Of a stretch of 64,000 bases of DNA, positions 18,774-26,042 are shown one piece after another (position 1 is the first letter of the stretch; each line of letters starts with the position of its first letter). The DNA is taken from positions 1 to 64,000 of the forward strand of contig NZ_JAPJZH010000014.1 of assembly GCF_027889715.1 (NCBI RefSeq), given 5' to 3'. Below the pieces are notes generated by a model. The model saw only the letters and a program-made list of their open reading frames with translations. It was not told the origin of the DNA and did no database searches. Origin of the DNA: Allohoeflea poritis (GTDB lineage Bacteria > Pseudomonadota > Alphaproteobacteria > Rhizobiales > Rhizobiaceae). A program made the translations under genes and the position numbers.

Positions 18774-20465
18774 TCAACGCCGAATGAATGGCCGGAAACG
18801 GTTGCCATTGTCGATCATGCTGCGCGATACGAATATCACCGGAACGATTCCGGCAATGATGATAATCAGGGCGGCGACCGACGCCTCCTCGACCCTGGCC
18901 CGCGAGGCGTCTTCATAGACGAGGGTGGCCAGGGTGTTGAAATTGAACGGACGCAGCAGCAACGTCGCTGACAGCTCCTTGAGCGTATCGACAAAAACAA
19001 GAAGGGCAGCAGCTACAACTGCAGGTTTCATCATCGGCAGCAGGACGGTCGTTAAAGTCTGACCGGCGCTGCGGCCGAGCGTTCGCGAGGCCATGTCCAG
19101 ATGCGGCGAGAGTTTGTGGAAGCCCGATTCGATCGATCCTTCCGCCATTGTCAGGAAGCGGATGCTGCAGGCATAGACGATGGCAAGGCCCGAGCCGGTC
19201 AGCAAAAGGCCGACGCTGAAACCGAAATAGCCGCGTGTGAAATCGTTGATCGCGCCGTCGAGCGCCGATAGCGGTATCAGGACGCCAAGGGCGAGGACCG
19301 TTCCCGGAATCGCGTAGCCGAAGGACGCGATCTTGCCGGTCATGGACACAAAACGCTGCCGCGATACGCGCGCCGCATAGGCAAGAACAAAGGCCAGGAG
19401 CACGGTGCAAACAGCGGTCGCGCTGGAGACCAGCAGGCTGTCGATCAGCGCATAGTAGATTCTGCCGTCCAGAAGCTGGTCCAGCCTTTTGATGGCGTAG
19501 CTGCCCAGCACATATCCGGGAATGCCGAAGCCGAGCGCGATGGGCGTGGCGCAAAGGCCGGTGGCCAGCCATTTTCGGATACCCGTCAGGGGCACCGGTG
19601 CCACATCATGCACGGCGGCGGTGGTCCGGTTGACATTGTAGCGCTGCCTGCGGCGGCCCCAGCGTTCGACGAAGACGGCGGCAAGCGCAAGGAAGAGCAT
19701 GGCGCAGGCGATCTGAACGGCGCCGGCAAGATCGCCGCGATTGAGCCAGGTGTCATAGATGGCGAAAGTCAGCGTGTTGACGCCGAGATATTCCACGGCG
19801 CCGATATCGTTGATGGTCTCCATGAGCGCCAGGGTGACGCCGATCGCAAGCGCCGGCCGCGCCATCGGCAACTGGATGCGCCAGAACACCGACATGCGGC
19901 CTGCGCCAAGCGTTCGGGCCACGTCGCTTGCCGCGCGGCCCTGCATCAGAAACAGCGCACGCGTCGTCAGATAGACATAAGGATAAAGCACGCAGGAAAG
20001 CACCAGAACCGCACCTGGAAGAGACCGGATTTCCGGGAACCAGTAGTCGGCGCGGGAGGCGAACCCGGACACCGAGCGGATGAAGGTCTGGACCGGGCCG
20101 GTGAAATCGAGGAATTCGCCATAGGCATAGGCTGCCAGATAGGTCGGCACGGCAAAGGGAAGCACCAATGCCCAGACAAGGATGCGGCGCCCCGGAAAAT
20201 CGAAGGAAACCACCAGCCACGCGCTCAAGATTCCCATCGAACCGGCCAGGACGGCGACGCCTGCAAGGAGCGCGGCGGTAACCCATATCGAGCGCGGTAT
20301 CACGTAGCGGATCAGGTGAGGCCACTCGCCGCTCTGCCCGGTCACGGCGAGATAAACCAGCGCGGCGACCGGCACCAGCACGAAGACCGCGATAAAACCG
20401 GCCAGCGCCAGAAGCACCGGATTTTCGCTGCGGATCGAGCGCGCGCTGATTTGCAGGAGCGGCAT
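18774..20465 (-). CDS. Iron(III)-type ABC transporter permease (FbpB/SfuB-like)
   Basis: A 563-residue inner-membrane permease with two tandem BPD_transp_1 halves, about twelve hydrophobic segments in all. Each half has an EAA-like loop: ASDVARTLGAGRMSVFWRIQ in the first and DMASRTLGRSAGQTLTTVLL in the second. This fused layout is typical of Fe3+ and thiamine-type permeases (FbpB, SfuB). The ATG at 20465 is preferred to the TTG at 20471. No substrate-binding protein or ATPase gene lies beside it, so it is an orphan here and must pair with parts encoded elsewhere. A perfect Irr/ICE-type dyad at 20599-20615 upstream points to iron control and supports iron as substrate. Confidence 0.88.
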   Translation of the reverse strand: MPLLQISARSIRSENPVLLALAGFIAVFVLVPVAALVYLAVTGQSGEWPHLIRYVIPRSIWVTAALLAGVAVLAGSMGILSAWLVVSFDFPGRRILVWALVLPFAVPTYLAAYAYGEFLDFTGPVQTFIRSVSGFASRADYWFPEIRSLPGAVLVLSCVLYPYVYLTTRALFLMQGRAASDVARTLGAGRMSVFWRIQLPMARPALAIGVTLALMETINDIGAVEYLGVNTLTFAIYDTWLNRGDLAGAVQIACAMLFLALAAVFVERWGRRRQRYNVNRTTAAVHDVAPVPLTGIRKWLATGLCATPIALGFGIPGYVLGSYAIKRLDQLLDGRIYYALIDSLLVSSATAVCTVLLAFVLAYAARVSRQRFVSMTGKIASFGYAIPGTVLALGVLIPLSALDGAINDFTRGYFGFSVGLLLTGSGLAIVYACSIRFLTMAEGSIESGFHKLSPHLDMASRTLGRSAGQTLTTVLLPMMKPAVVAAALLVFVDTLKELSATLLLRPFNFNTLATLVYEDASRARVEEASVAALIIIIAGIVPVIFVSRSMIDNGNRFRPFIRR

Positions 20466-20598
20466 GGACAATTTCGACAGATCCCGATCGGGTGACTTCC
20501 CGTCGCGCTACGCTCGGATTTTCTCCGGTGTGCGCAATCCCTGCAACTTCGAAAGCAGAAATGGGCATCAACGTCAAGAAAATCTATAAAATCAATAG

Positions 20599-20615
20599 TT
20601 TAGAACAATTCTAAA
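20599..20615 (-). promoter_or_regulatory. Irr box (iron control element) upstream of the iron permease
   Basis: TTTAGAACAATTCTAAA is a perfect 7-3-7 palindrome, extended one base each side by G and C. It matches the rhizobial ICE/Irr-box pattern TTTAGAA-N3-TTCTAAA. It sits about 133 bases upstream of the permease ATG and just past the 3' end of the histidine kinase gene. In Hyphomicrobiales, Irr acts at such sites when iron or haem is low, which fits induction of iron uptake. Confidence 0.75.
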
Positions 20616-20633
20616 CTGATCTTTGACGGCCGT

Positions 20634-23600
20634 TCATTCAGCCAGAACGCGCTGTGACGGAAAGATGATTTCGACCAATGTGCCCTGTCCGGGCTGCGAA
20701 TTCATGGCGAATTGCGCCCGGTTGGCCTCGGCCATGGCCTTGGCAAGTGGCAGGCCGAGACCGGTGCCTTCGCCGCGTTGCCGGTTGAAGCCCGCGACCT
20801 GCTTGAACGGCTTCATCGCCTGCTCAAGCTGGAAGCGCGTCATGCCGACACCGGTGTCGCGGATGCGCAGGCTCACATTGCCGCTCGGCTCGTAGGTGGT
20901 CGAAACGACGATCTGGCCGCCGGCCGGCGTGAAGCGGATCGCATTGGACAGGATATTGATGGCGATCTGCTTGATGGAGCGCCTGTCGGCGACAACTTCC
21001 GGCACGCTCGAAGAGAGGCTTGTGCGAACAATCACGCGCTGGCCGTTGGCCTGCGGCTGCAGGATTGAAATGGTCTCCAGTAGCGCATCGTTCAGCGAAA
21101 CGGCGCCGAAATCCAGTTCCTGCTCTCCGGCCTCGATCTTGGAGATGTCGAGCAGATCGTTGACGATGTCGAGCACATGCTTGCCCGAGCGGCGGATGTC
21201 GTTGGCATATTCGACATAGCGCGGGCTGCCGATCGGGCCGAAGCGCTCCTCCGCCATCAGGTCGGCAAAGCCGATGATCGCATTGAGCGGTGTGCGGATC
21301 TCGTGACTGACCCGGGCGAGGAATTCGCTCTTGTGCGAACTTGCGGTCTCGGCCTCCCGTTTGGCCGAACGCAATTCTTCCTCGGCCCGCTTCCACTGGG
21401 TGATATCGCGCATCACGGCGCAGTATCCGTTGGAGCCGGAAAGATGGCCGATGGTCATGAACAGCGGCAGGAATCCGCCGGACGCCTCGCGTCCGATCAC
21501 CTCGCGTCCGTCATTGAGCACGCTGGCGACACCGTTGCCGGTAAGGCCGGAAAGATAGTCCTGAACGGCCCGCTGGCTCTCGTGGGCAAACAGCATTGCG
21601 AAGGGGCGGCCGCTGCTTTCCGTCTCGTCATAGTCGAACAGGGCACAGGCGGATTTGTTCATCGACCGGATGATGCCGTCCTCGCCGATCAGCACGACAC
21701 CGTCCGTGGCCGTCTCGAGGATGGAGCGCAGCTCATCCACTTCCACCTGAAGCGCCGATAGCTGATCGTCCGCCTGTTCGAAATCGGCCGCATCCGCTTC
21801 ATCCGCCGCGTCGGCAGCATCAGCGGTGGGGTGCATCCCGGACATCGGCTGCAATGCCAGCATCAGTGCGCGGCCGTCGTCCCAGCCGATCGACCGCAGC
21901 TTGGCCCGAACGCTGATGCGTTCGCCGTCATAGGTGCGCAGAACAAGATTGCCGCCCGTCGAGACGGTTTCGTCTCCGGCCCCGCCGCTCCCGTCGTCGA
22001 ACAACGCGGTCATGCCGCCGGCTTCGTTCAGCTCGGTCTTCGTCAGGTATCCGGTCAACTGCCGGAACTCTTCATTGATATAGAAGATCCGTGTTCCGTC
22101 ATGAACGATAACCGGCACGGGAAGCTGTTCCAGGACCACCGGGGAAACCGTTTTGTCGCGCTGGTCCGACGCAGGCGTCTCGGCCGGCTGTTGCCGTGCC
22201 TCCGGCTCGAAGACATCCGGCAATTGCTCTTCGGTGTCCGCCTCTTGCGCGCCGGTCAGATCATTGTCGTTGGATTGCGGCTCGTCGGGGCGTGTCTGGC
22301 GCTTGCCGAAGGGCTGCGCCGGTTGCGCCTCGTCGTCCGCACCTTCGCCGCCGAGCTGTTCGGCAATTTCGCGCAAGGCCTGTTTTTCGGTGTTGCTCAG
22401 GCCGTCGCGGGAACGCTGCCGGCGCTCTTCCAGCCGGATAATCTTGTCGGTGTGACGCCGGCCGGGCGTATCGCTGATTTCCAGGGCCGGTGTTTCGGTT
22501 GAAGCGTCTTCCTCATCCGGTGCGGCCCCGGTTTCGGCGTCGTCCGGATCGGACAGGGGCGGGTCGGCCCGTGCCTCGTCCTCGCCGGGACCGGCGAGAA
22601 TGTCGGTCGCGATTGTGTCTTCGGTATCGTCCTGATTTTCAGGCGCGTCCAGCTTCAGCCGGCTTTCACCTGCGAGCGCCATGCCGATACGTTCGGGATC
22701 GCTGACCGAATCGGCCGGGCGCACAATGCCAAAGCCGCGGAAACCGTCGAACTCCCGTTCGCGGGAATAAGTCGGAAGGGCCGCCAGATCGACCGGCACG
22801 CGCAGATCCGTACCCTGCACCGGCCACATGACCGTTTTCCCGGACCATGTATCGCGTTTGCGCAACAGATCGGCGATCGTGTGGTCCGGATCGATGTTGA
22901 ACACCTGGGCCACGTCGGCAAATTTGCGGCCTTCCACGTCAGCGGCATTGGGGCCGACCGTATCGGCAAATTCTCTCGAAATCTCGTTGAAGCACCCCTG
23001 CGCATCGATTTTCCACACGAAGCGCGTTGGGCGTTTGTCGGGATCGAACACAAACGCCACATGGTCCTCAAGTCCGGGTTCGGCCGGCTTGTCGGAAGCG
23101 CTTTCCCTAACTTTCGGTTTCGCCGGCTTGTCCTCGCCGCTGCCTGTGGTGCCTTCCACGGGGGCCGGCGCATTCCGATCGGCATCCTGCTGCTGTTTTT
23201 CGGCTGTCCTTTCCGGCGCCAGGTTGAGCACGGATGGCACAGCGTCCGGTTTCGGTGCCGGTCTGGCGCGGCGCGCATCGCCGCCCGTCTGCCGATCTTC
23301 GGCCGATGGCGTTGCAGCGGCAGGCATGGTCTCGCCCGCCGGCAGTTCGACGGCGAACAGAAGAAACAGCGCCGGATCGTCGCAGATGCGGGCAACCGCG
23401 GCCGGAAGCTGTCCCAGCGCCGTTGGGATCGGGTGTTTCACGAGGCGCTCGTTGTCCCTGGTCACGTCGGAAACGATTTCGCGGCGGACCTCGCTGCCCA
23501 GTTGCAGCCGCCCGAACGAATGCGTCGCCTCAAGAACCGCGCCCGAGTCGTCAAGAACGGCGGCATGGGTATCCATTTCCTCGAAACCGTCGAGAATGTT

Positions 23601-24008
23601 CGCGGCCATTTCGCCCGGCACCGTCGCCGTTTCCCCTTCGGCCACCGTCAGCAGCAGCGCCGCCTGGCCGTCGGGCAGGGCAATCTGCTCCATGCTGGCC
23701 GAAAGCAGAGGCCGGCGAAAGCCCGCGCCCGCTCGCATGACAAAGGCGTGGGGCGCATCTGAAGGCCGGCTGCGAACGGCCCGTGCAGCCGCCTCGATCT
23801 GGCGGAAGGCGACTGTCGTCGGCTTCAGCCCCTCATCCATGCATTCGTAGAGGGAATCGTGTCCGAACAGGCGTGCTCCGGCGCCGTTGACCCAGAAAAT
23901 CGCGTCGAGCGTGTTCGACAGAACCGCCACCGCCTCACCGGATGCGAACCGGGCGCGAACCTTGTCATGCACCGCGATGTCGATGAAAGGGTAACGCCCC
24001 GTCGGCAT
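20634..24008 (-). CDS. Large multi-PAS sensor histidine kinase (PdhS/PleC/DivJ-like)
   Basis: A 1124-residue cytoplasmic histidine kinase. There are PAS-like regions near the N-terminus, around the middle (FVWKIDAQGCFNEISREFAD), at LEQLPVPVIVHDGTRIFYIN, and at SILETATDGVVLIGEDGIIR. A long acidic, low-complexity linker lies between them. The HisKA domain has KSEFLARVSHEIRTPLNAII with His near residue 902, and HATPase motifs NILSNAIRF, DTGVGM and GTGLGLPLAKAM. The HisKA sequence with EERFGPIGSPRYVEYANDI strongly resembles the PdhS/PleC/DivJ group, which acts on DivK in the alphaproteobacterial cell cycle. A perfect CtrA box sits 128 bases upstream of the start. Assignment to a named member is inference. 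Confidence 0.88.
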   Translation of the reverse strand: MPTGRYPFIDIAVHDKVRARFASGEAVAVLSNTLDAIFWVNGAGARLFGHDSLYECMDEGLKPTTVAFRQIEAAARAVRSRPSDAPHAFVMRAGAGFRRPLLSASMEQIALPDGQAALLLTVAEGETATVPGEMAANILDGFEEMDTHAAVLDDSGAVLEATHSFGRLQLGSEVRREIVSDVTRDNERLVKHPIPTALGQLPAAVARICDDPALFLLFAVELPAGETMPAAATPSAEDRQTGGDARRARPAPKPDAVPSVLNLAPERTAEKQQQDADRNAPAPVEGTTGSGEDKPAKPKVRESASDKPAEPGLEDHVAFVFDPDKRPTRFVWKIDAQGCFNEISREFADTVGPNAADVEGRKFADVAQVFNIDPDHTIADLLRKRDTWSGKTVMWPVQGTDLRVPVDLAALPTYSREREFDGFRGFGIVRPADSVSDPERIGMALAGESRLKLDAPENQDDTEDTIATDILAGPGEDEARADPPLSDPDDAETGAAPDEEDASTETPALEISDTPGRRHTDKIIRLEERRQRSRDGLSNTEKQALREIAEQLGGEGADDEAQPAQPFGKRQTRPDEPQSNDNDLTGAQEADTEEQLPDVFEPEARQQPAETPASDQRDKTVSPVVLEQLPVPVIVHDGTRIFYINEEFRQLTGYLTKTELNEAGGMTALFDDGSGGAGDETVSTGGNLVLRTYDGERISVRAKLRSIGWDDGRALMLALQPMSGMHPTADAADAADEADAADFEQADDQLSALQVEVDELRSILETATDGVVLIGEDGIIRSMNKSACALFDYDETESSGRPFAMLFAHESQRAVQDYLSGLTGNGVASVLNDGREVIGREASGGFLPLFMTIGHLSGSNGYCAVMRDITQWKRAEEELRSAKREAETASSHKSEFLARVSHEIRTPLNAIIGFADLMAEERFGPIGSPRYVEYANDIRRSGKHVLDIVNDLLDISKIEAGEQELDFGAVSLNDALLETISILQPQANGQRVIVRTSLSSSVPEVVADRRSIKQIAINILSNAIRFTPAGGQIVVSTTYEPSGNVSLRIRDTGVGMTRFQLEQAMKPFKQVAGFNRQRGEGTGLGLPLAKAMAEANRAQFAMNSQPGQGTLVEIIFPSQRVLAE

Positions 24009-24135
24009 GGTTGCTCCTGCTTCGCTCTTTCAGGCTGGCGCCGGTTCCCGTGGTTCGACGGCCTGATGTCCCCGGATTTTCTGCCTTGGCCGAGATCGGA
24101 GAATGCCGATTTTCAGCCGCTTCGTGCGCAATTAG

Positions 24136-24150
24136 TTAAGGTTTAGTTAA
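24136..24150 (-). promoter_or_regulatory. CtrA box upstream of the histidine kinase
   Basis: TTAAGGTTTAGTTAA is an exact TTAA-N7-TTAA match to the full CtrA site. It lies 128 bases upstream of the kinase ATG (24008) and about 190 upstream of the divergent phasin gene. CtrA control of cell-cycle kinases is established in the order; binding here is inferred. Confidence 0.6.
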
Positions 24151-24225
24151 TAAGTCGCAATAGTGGCGGGGTCCAGAACGACCAGGCCACACGGGCCCCT
24201 TTCCTGCCAACAGGGTTAACGGAAA

Positions 24226-24261
24226 ATTGTGCAATGCAAAATTTATGTTGCAATGCACAAT
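24226..24261 (+). promoter_or_regulatory. TGC-rich dyad upstream of phasin (probable PhaR operator)
   Basis: ATTGTGCAATGCAA (24226-24239) and TTGCAATGCACAAT (24248-24261) form an inverted repeat with one mismatch and an 8-base spacer. PhaR repressors of PHB metabolism bind TGC-rich dyads in front of phasin genes. The phasin ATG is 81 bases downstream. Confidence 0.6.
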
Positions 24262-24342
24262 AGTCGTTGCTATATACGCTACGACCAAGATTATTGTGGC
24301 GGGTGCCTTATGAAAGGGCCCGCATGAAAAGGAGCGCAGATC

Positions 24343-24798
24343 ATGGCTACCAAAAAGACAGCAACCGAAGACGCATTCGCATTCGCAGCAATGGATCCGA
24401 CCAAACTCACGGAAACCTACCGTGAATTCGCCGAAAAGGGCCTTGTCCAGTCCAAGGACGCCTACGACAAGCTGAAGACCGCCGCCGAGGATGCCACGAA
24501 GACCGTTGAGCAGACCCTCGAGAGCGCCCAGGCCGGCACCGTCGAGCTGAGCATCAAGGCCATCGAGGCCGTTCGCGCCAATGCCGACAATTCGCTGACC
24601 CACCTCGAAGCCCTTCTGGGCGTCAAGTCGGTCGCCGAGCTTTTCGAACTGCAGTCGGCCTTCATCCGCAAGCAGGCGGAAGCTGCCGTCGATCAGGCCA
24701 AGGATATCCAGGAAGCAGCCCGCAAGGTTGCCGACCAGGTCTCCAAGCCGGGCAAGGACGCCTACGAAAAGGCTGCCAAGAACTTCAAGGTCGGCTGA
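24343..24798 (+). CDS. Phasin family protein (PHB granule-associated)
   Basis: A 151-residue amphipathic, almost wholly helical protein with the Phasin_2 pattern: FAEKGLVQSKDAYDKLKTAA, then SIKAIEAVRANADNSLTHLE and LFELQSAFIRKQAEAAVDQA. Phasins coat polyhydroxybutyrate granules and control their size. The ribosome binding site AAAGGAG is well placed. A TGC-rich dyad upstream suggests PhaR control, and a clear terminator at 24834-24859 closes the single-gene transcript. The acetoacetyl-CoA synthetase gene 6 kb away serves the same storage pathway. Confidence 0.93.
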   Translation: MATKKTATEDAFAFAAMDPTKLTETYREFAEKGLVQSKDAYDKLKTAAEDATKTVEQTLESAQAGTVELSIKAIEAVRANADNSLTHLEALLGVKSVAELFELQSAFIRKQAEAAVDQAKDIQEAARKVADQVSKPGKDAYEKAAKNFKVG

Positions 24799-24833
24799 AC
24801 AGGCTGACCGGATTGCCAAAGCGCCAATCCTGA

Positions 24834-24859
24834 ACCGGGCCTTCGGGTCCGGTTTTTTG
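24834..24859 (+). terminator. Intrinsic terminator of the phasin gene
   Basis: ACCGGGCC pairs with GGTCCGGT (one G-U pair) across a TTCG tetraloop at 24842-24845, followed by TTTTTTG. It lies 36 bases after the phasin stop codon. Confidence 0.85.
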
Positions 24860-24938
24860 TTGTCCGGCCTTTGCCAACCCCTTGCCAAAATCGCTTGCGG
24901 AACGTATGTCACGCCTCTAGCATCGCGAGCGGTGCCGT

Positions 24939-25015
24939 GCGGTTGTAGCTCAGCTGGTTAGAGCGCTGGATTGTGGATCCAGAGGTCGGTGGTTCGAACC
25001 CACCCAACCGTACCA
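24939..25015 (+). tRNA. tRNA-His (anticodon GTG)
   Basis: A full cloverleaf of 77 nt: acceptor GCGGTTG (24939-24945) pairs with CAACCGT (25005-25011), with a G1-T72 wobble; D arm GCTC/GAGC; anticodon stem CTGGA/TCCAG around TTGTGGA, anticodon GTG; T arm GGTGG-TTCGAAC-CCACC; A73 and encoded CCA at 25013-25015. The base before position 1 is T, so no G-1 is encoded, and the discriminator is A rather than C. Both are known special features of alphaproteobacterial tRNA-His, which co-evolved with an unusual HisRS; hisS is also in this window. Confidence 0.96.
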
Positions 25016-25078
25016 ATTCACAGGACGCTTCAGCACCAATTTGCCGTCGATCAATTTCAGTAATTATCGGGTTGGCGG

Positions 25079-25963
25079 CTATGCGATCTTCCGTCGACGA
25101 AACATCGCACGTGTAATCGTGATCGGTAAGGTCAGGGTCCGCACTGCGCCGCTGAGTACCGGATGCGCTTGTCTGATCATCATTCGCGCATATTTGTCAG
25201 CCTCCTCTTCCTGATCCGGCACAGATCCGCCTTCGGTGTGGCCGCATACGTGGTGTCCGACTTCATGGTAGAACGTAAATTCAGCGCGTATGCGCCGAAG
25301 CCAGAGGCTTAAGCCCCGCAGATTGTCGGTCGGCCAGGTAAGCGTGATGCCGGAATAATAGAGATCGTATAGCCCACGGTAGTCGATCTCCGGGTGATCG
25401 GCGATTATGTCGATGCGCACAATCCCATCGAGAACCAGGTGAGGAGTACGGCTCCATTTGTCGATATTGCCCAATAACACTCCCGCTTGGCTCTCTAGAT
25501 CCGGCGCGATGTATACGGGCAGGTTGTTTCCGATGCTGAAAGCTGGTTTGTCGCCGCGCCTTCGGGCCAACAGATCGACTGTCCGTCGGTGAAGTGGATG
25601 GATTTCGCCGGCAAGCAGGCGATTGATTTCTTCTGCAAATGCATCCCGGTCGAGCTCATCAAGCAGTACCAGCAGAACGCCCAAATATTGTGCCGCAGGC
25701 CCCTGTGGCTGTTCCTTCCAAAACGAAGATGTCAGTTTACGCTGCACCGCGACCACCGATGCGCTGCCGCCTTTGAGCAGGTCCCTCCAGGCGTCCCGGA
25801 CCGTCTCGACGTGATGCGATGAAAGTCCGCGAAGCAGATTGTTGATCTGCTGATTTCGATCATTTGCAACCACGTTAAATTCCGTTCGCAGTGACCGTAC
25901 CCTCACATTGCCGGTCCCTTGAATTGCGGGGTAGGGAGCCGATTGCAACCACAAATATCGCAA
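25079..25963 (-). CDS. Predicted zinc metalloprotease-like protein (HEXXH, IrrE/ImmA-type)
   Basis: A 294-residue soluble protein. Near the C-terminus it has FYHEVGHHVCGHTEGG followed by DQEEEADKYARMMI, i.e. HEXXH with a downstream Glu/Asp-rich EADKYA third-ligand helix, as in IrrE/ImmA (COG2856-type) proteases. The N-terminal 130 residues are helical and unrecognised. ImmA-type proteases cleave repressors of mobile elements or stress regulons. This one has no XRE partner beside it. It lies directly after tRNA-His, a common integration site, and its sequence looks less GC-biased than its neighbours, suggesting acquisition. The exact start is uncertain; GTG codons around residue 20 are alternatives. 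Confidence 0.65.
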   Translation of the reverse strand: MRYLWLQSAPYPAIQGTGNVRVRSLRTEFNVVANDRNQQINNLLRGLSSHHVETVRDAWRDLLKGGSASVVAVQRKLTSSFWKEQPQGPAAQYLGVLLVLLDELDRDAFAEEINRLLAGEIHPLHRRTVDLLARRRGDKPAFSIGNNLPVYIAPDLESQAGVLLGNIDKWSRTPHLVLDGIVRIDIIADHPEIDYRGLYDLYYSGITLTWPTDNLRGLSLWLRRIRAEFTFYHEVGHHVCGHTEGGSVPDQEEEADKYARMMIRQAHPVLSGAVRTLTLPITITRAMFRRRKIA

Positions 25964-26042
25964 TTGTCCGCTTTCGTTATCGGCACGTCTGACTTTTCCA
26001 CGACGACTCTGCTAGTAGTTTGCGGACAGCGTGGACAAAGGA

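Noticed and set aside
24939-25963. tRNA-His as an integration site with flanking att repeat
   Set aside because: No copy of the tRNA 3' end was found after the protease gene, so an island boundary cannot be shown.
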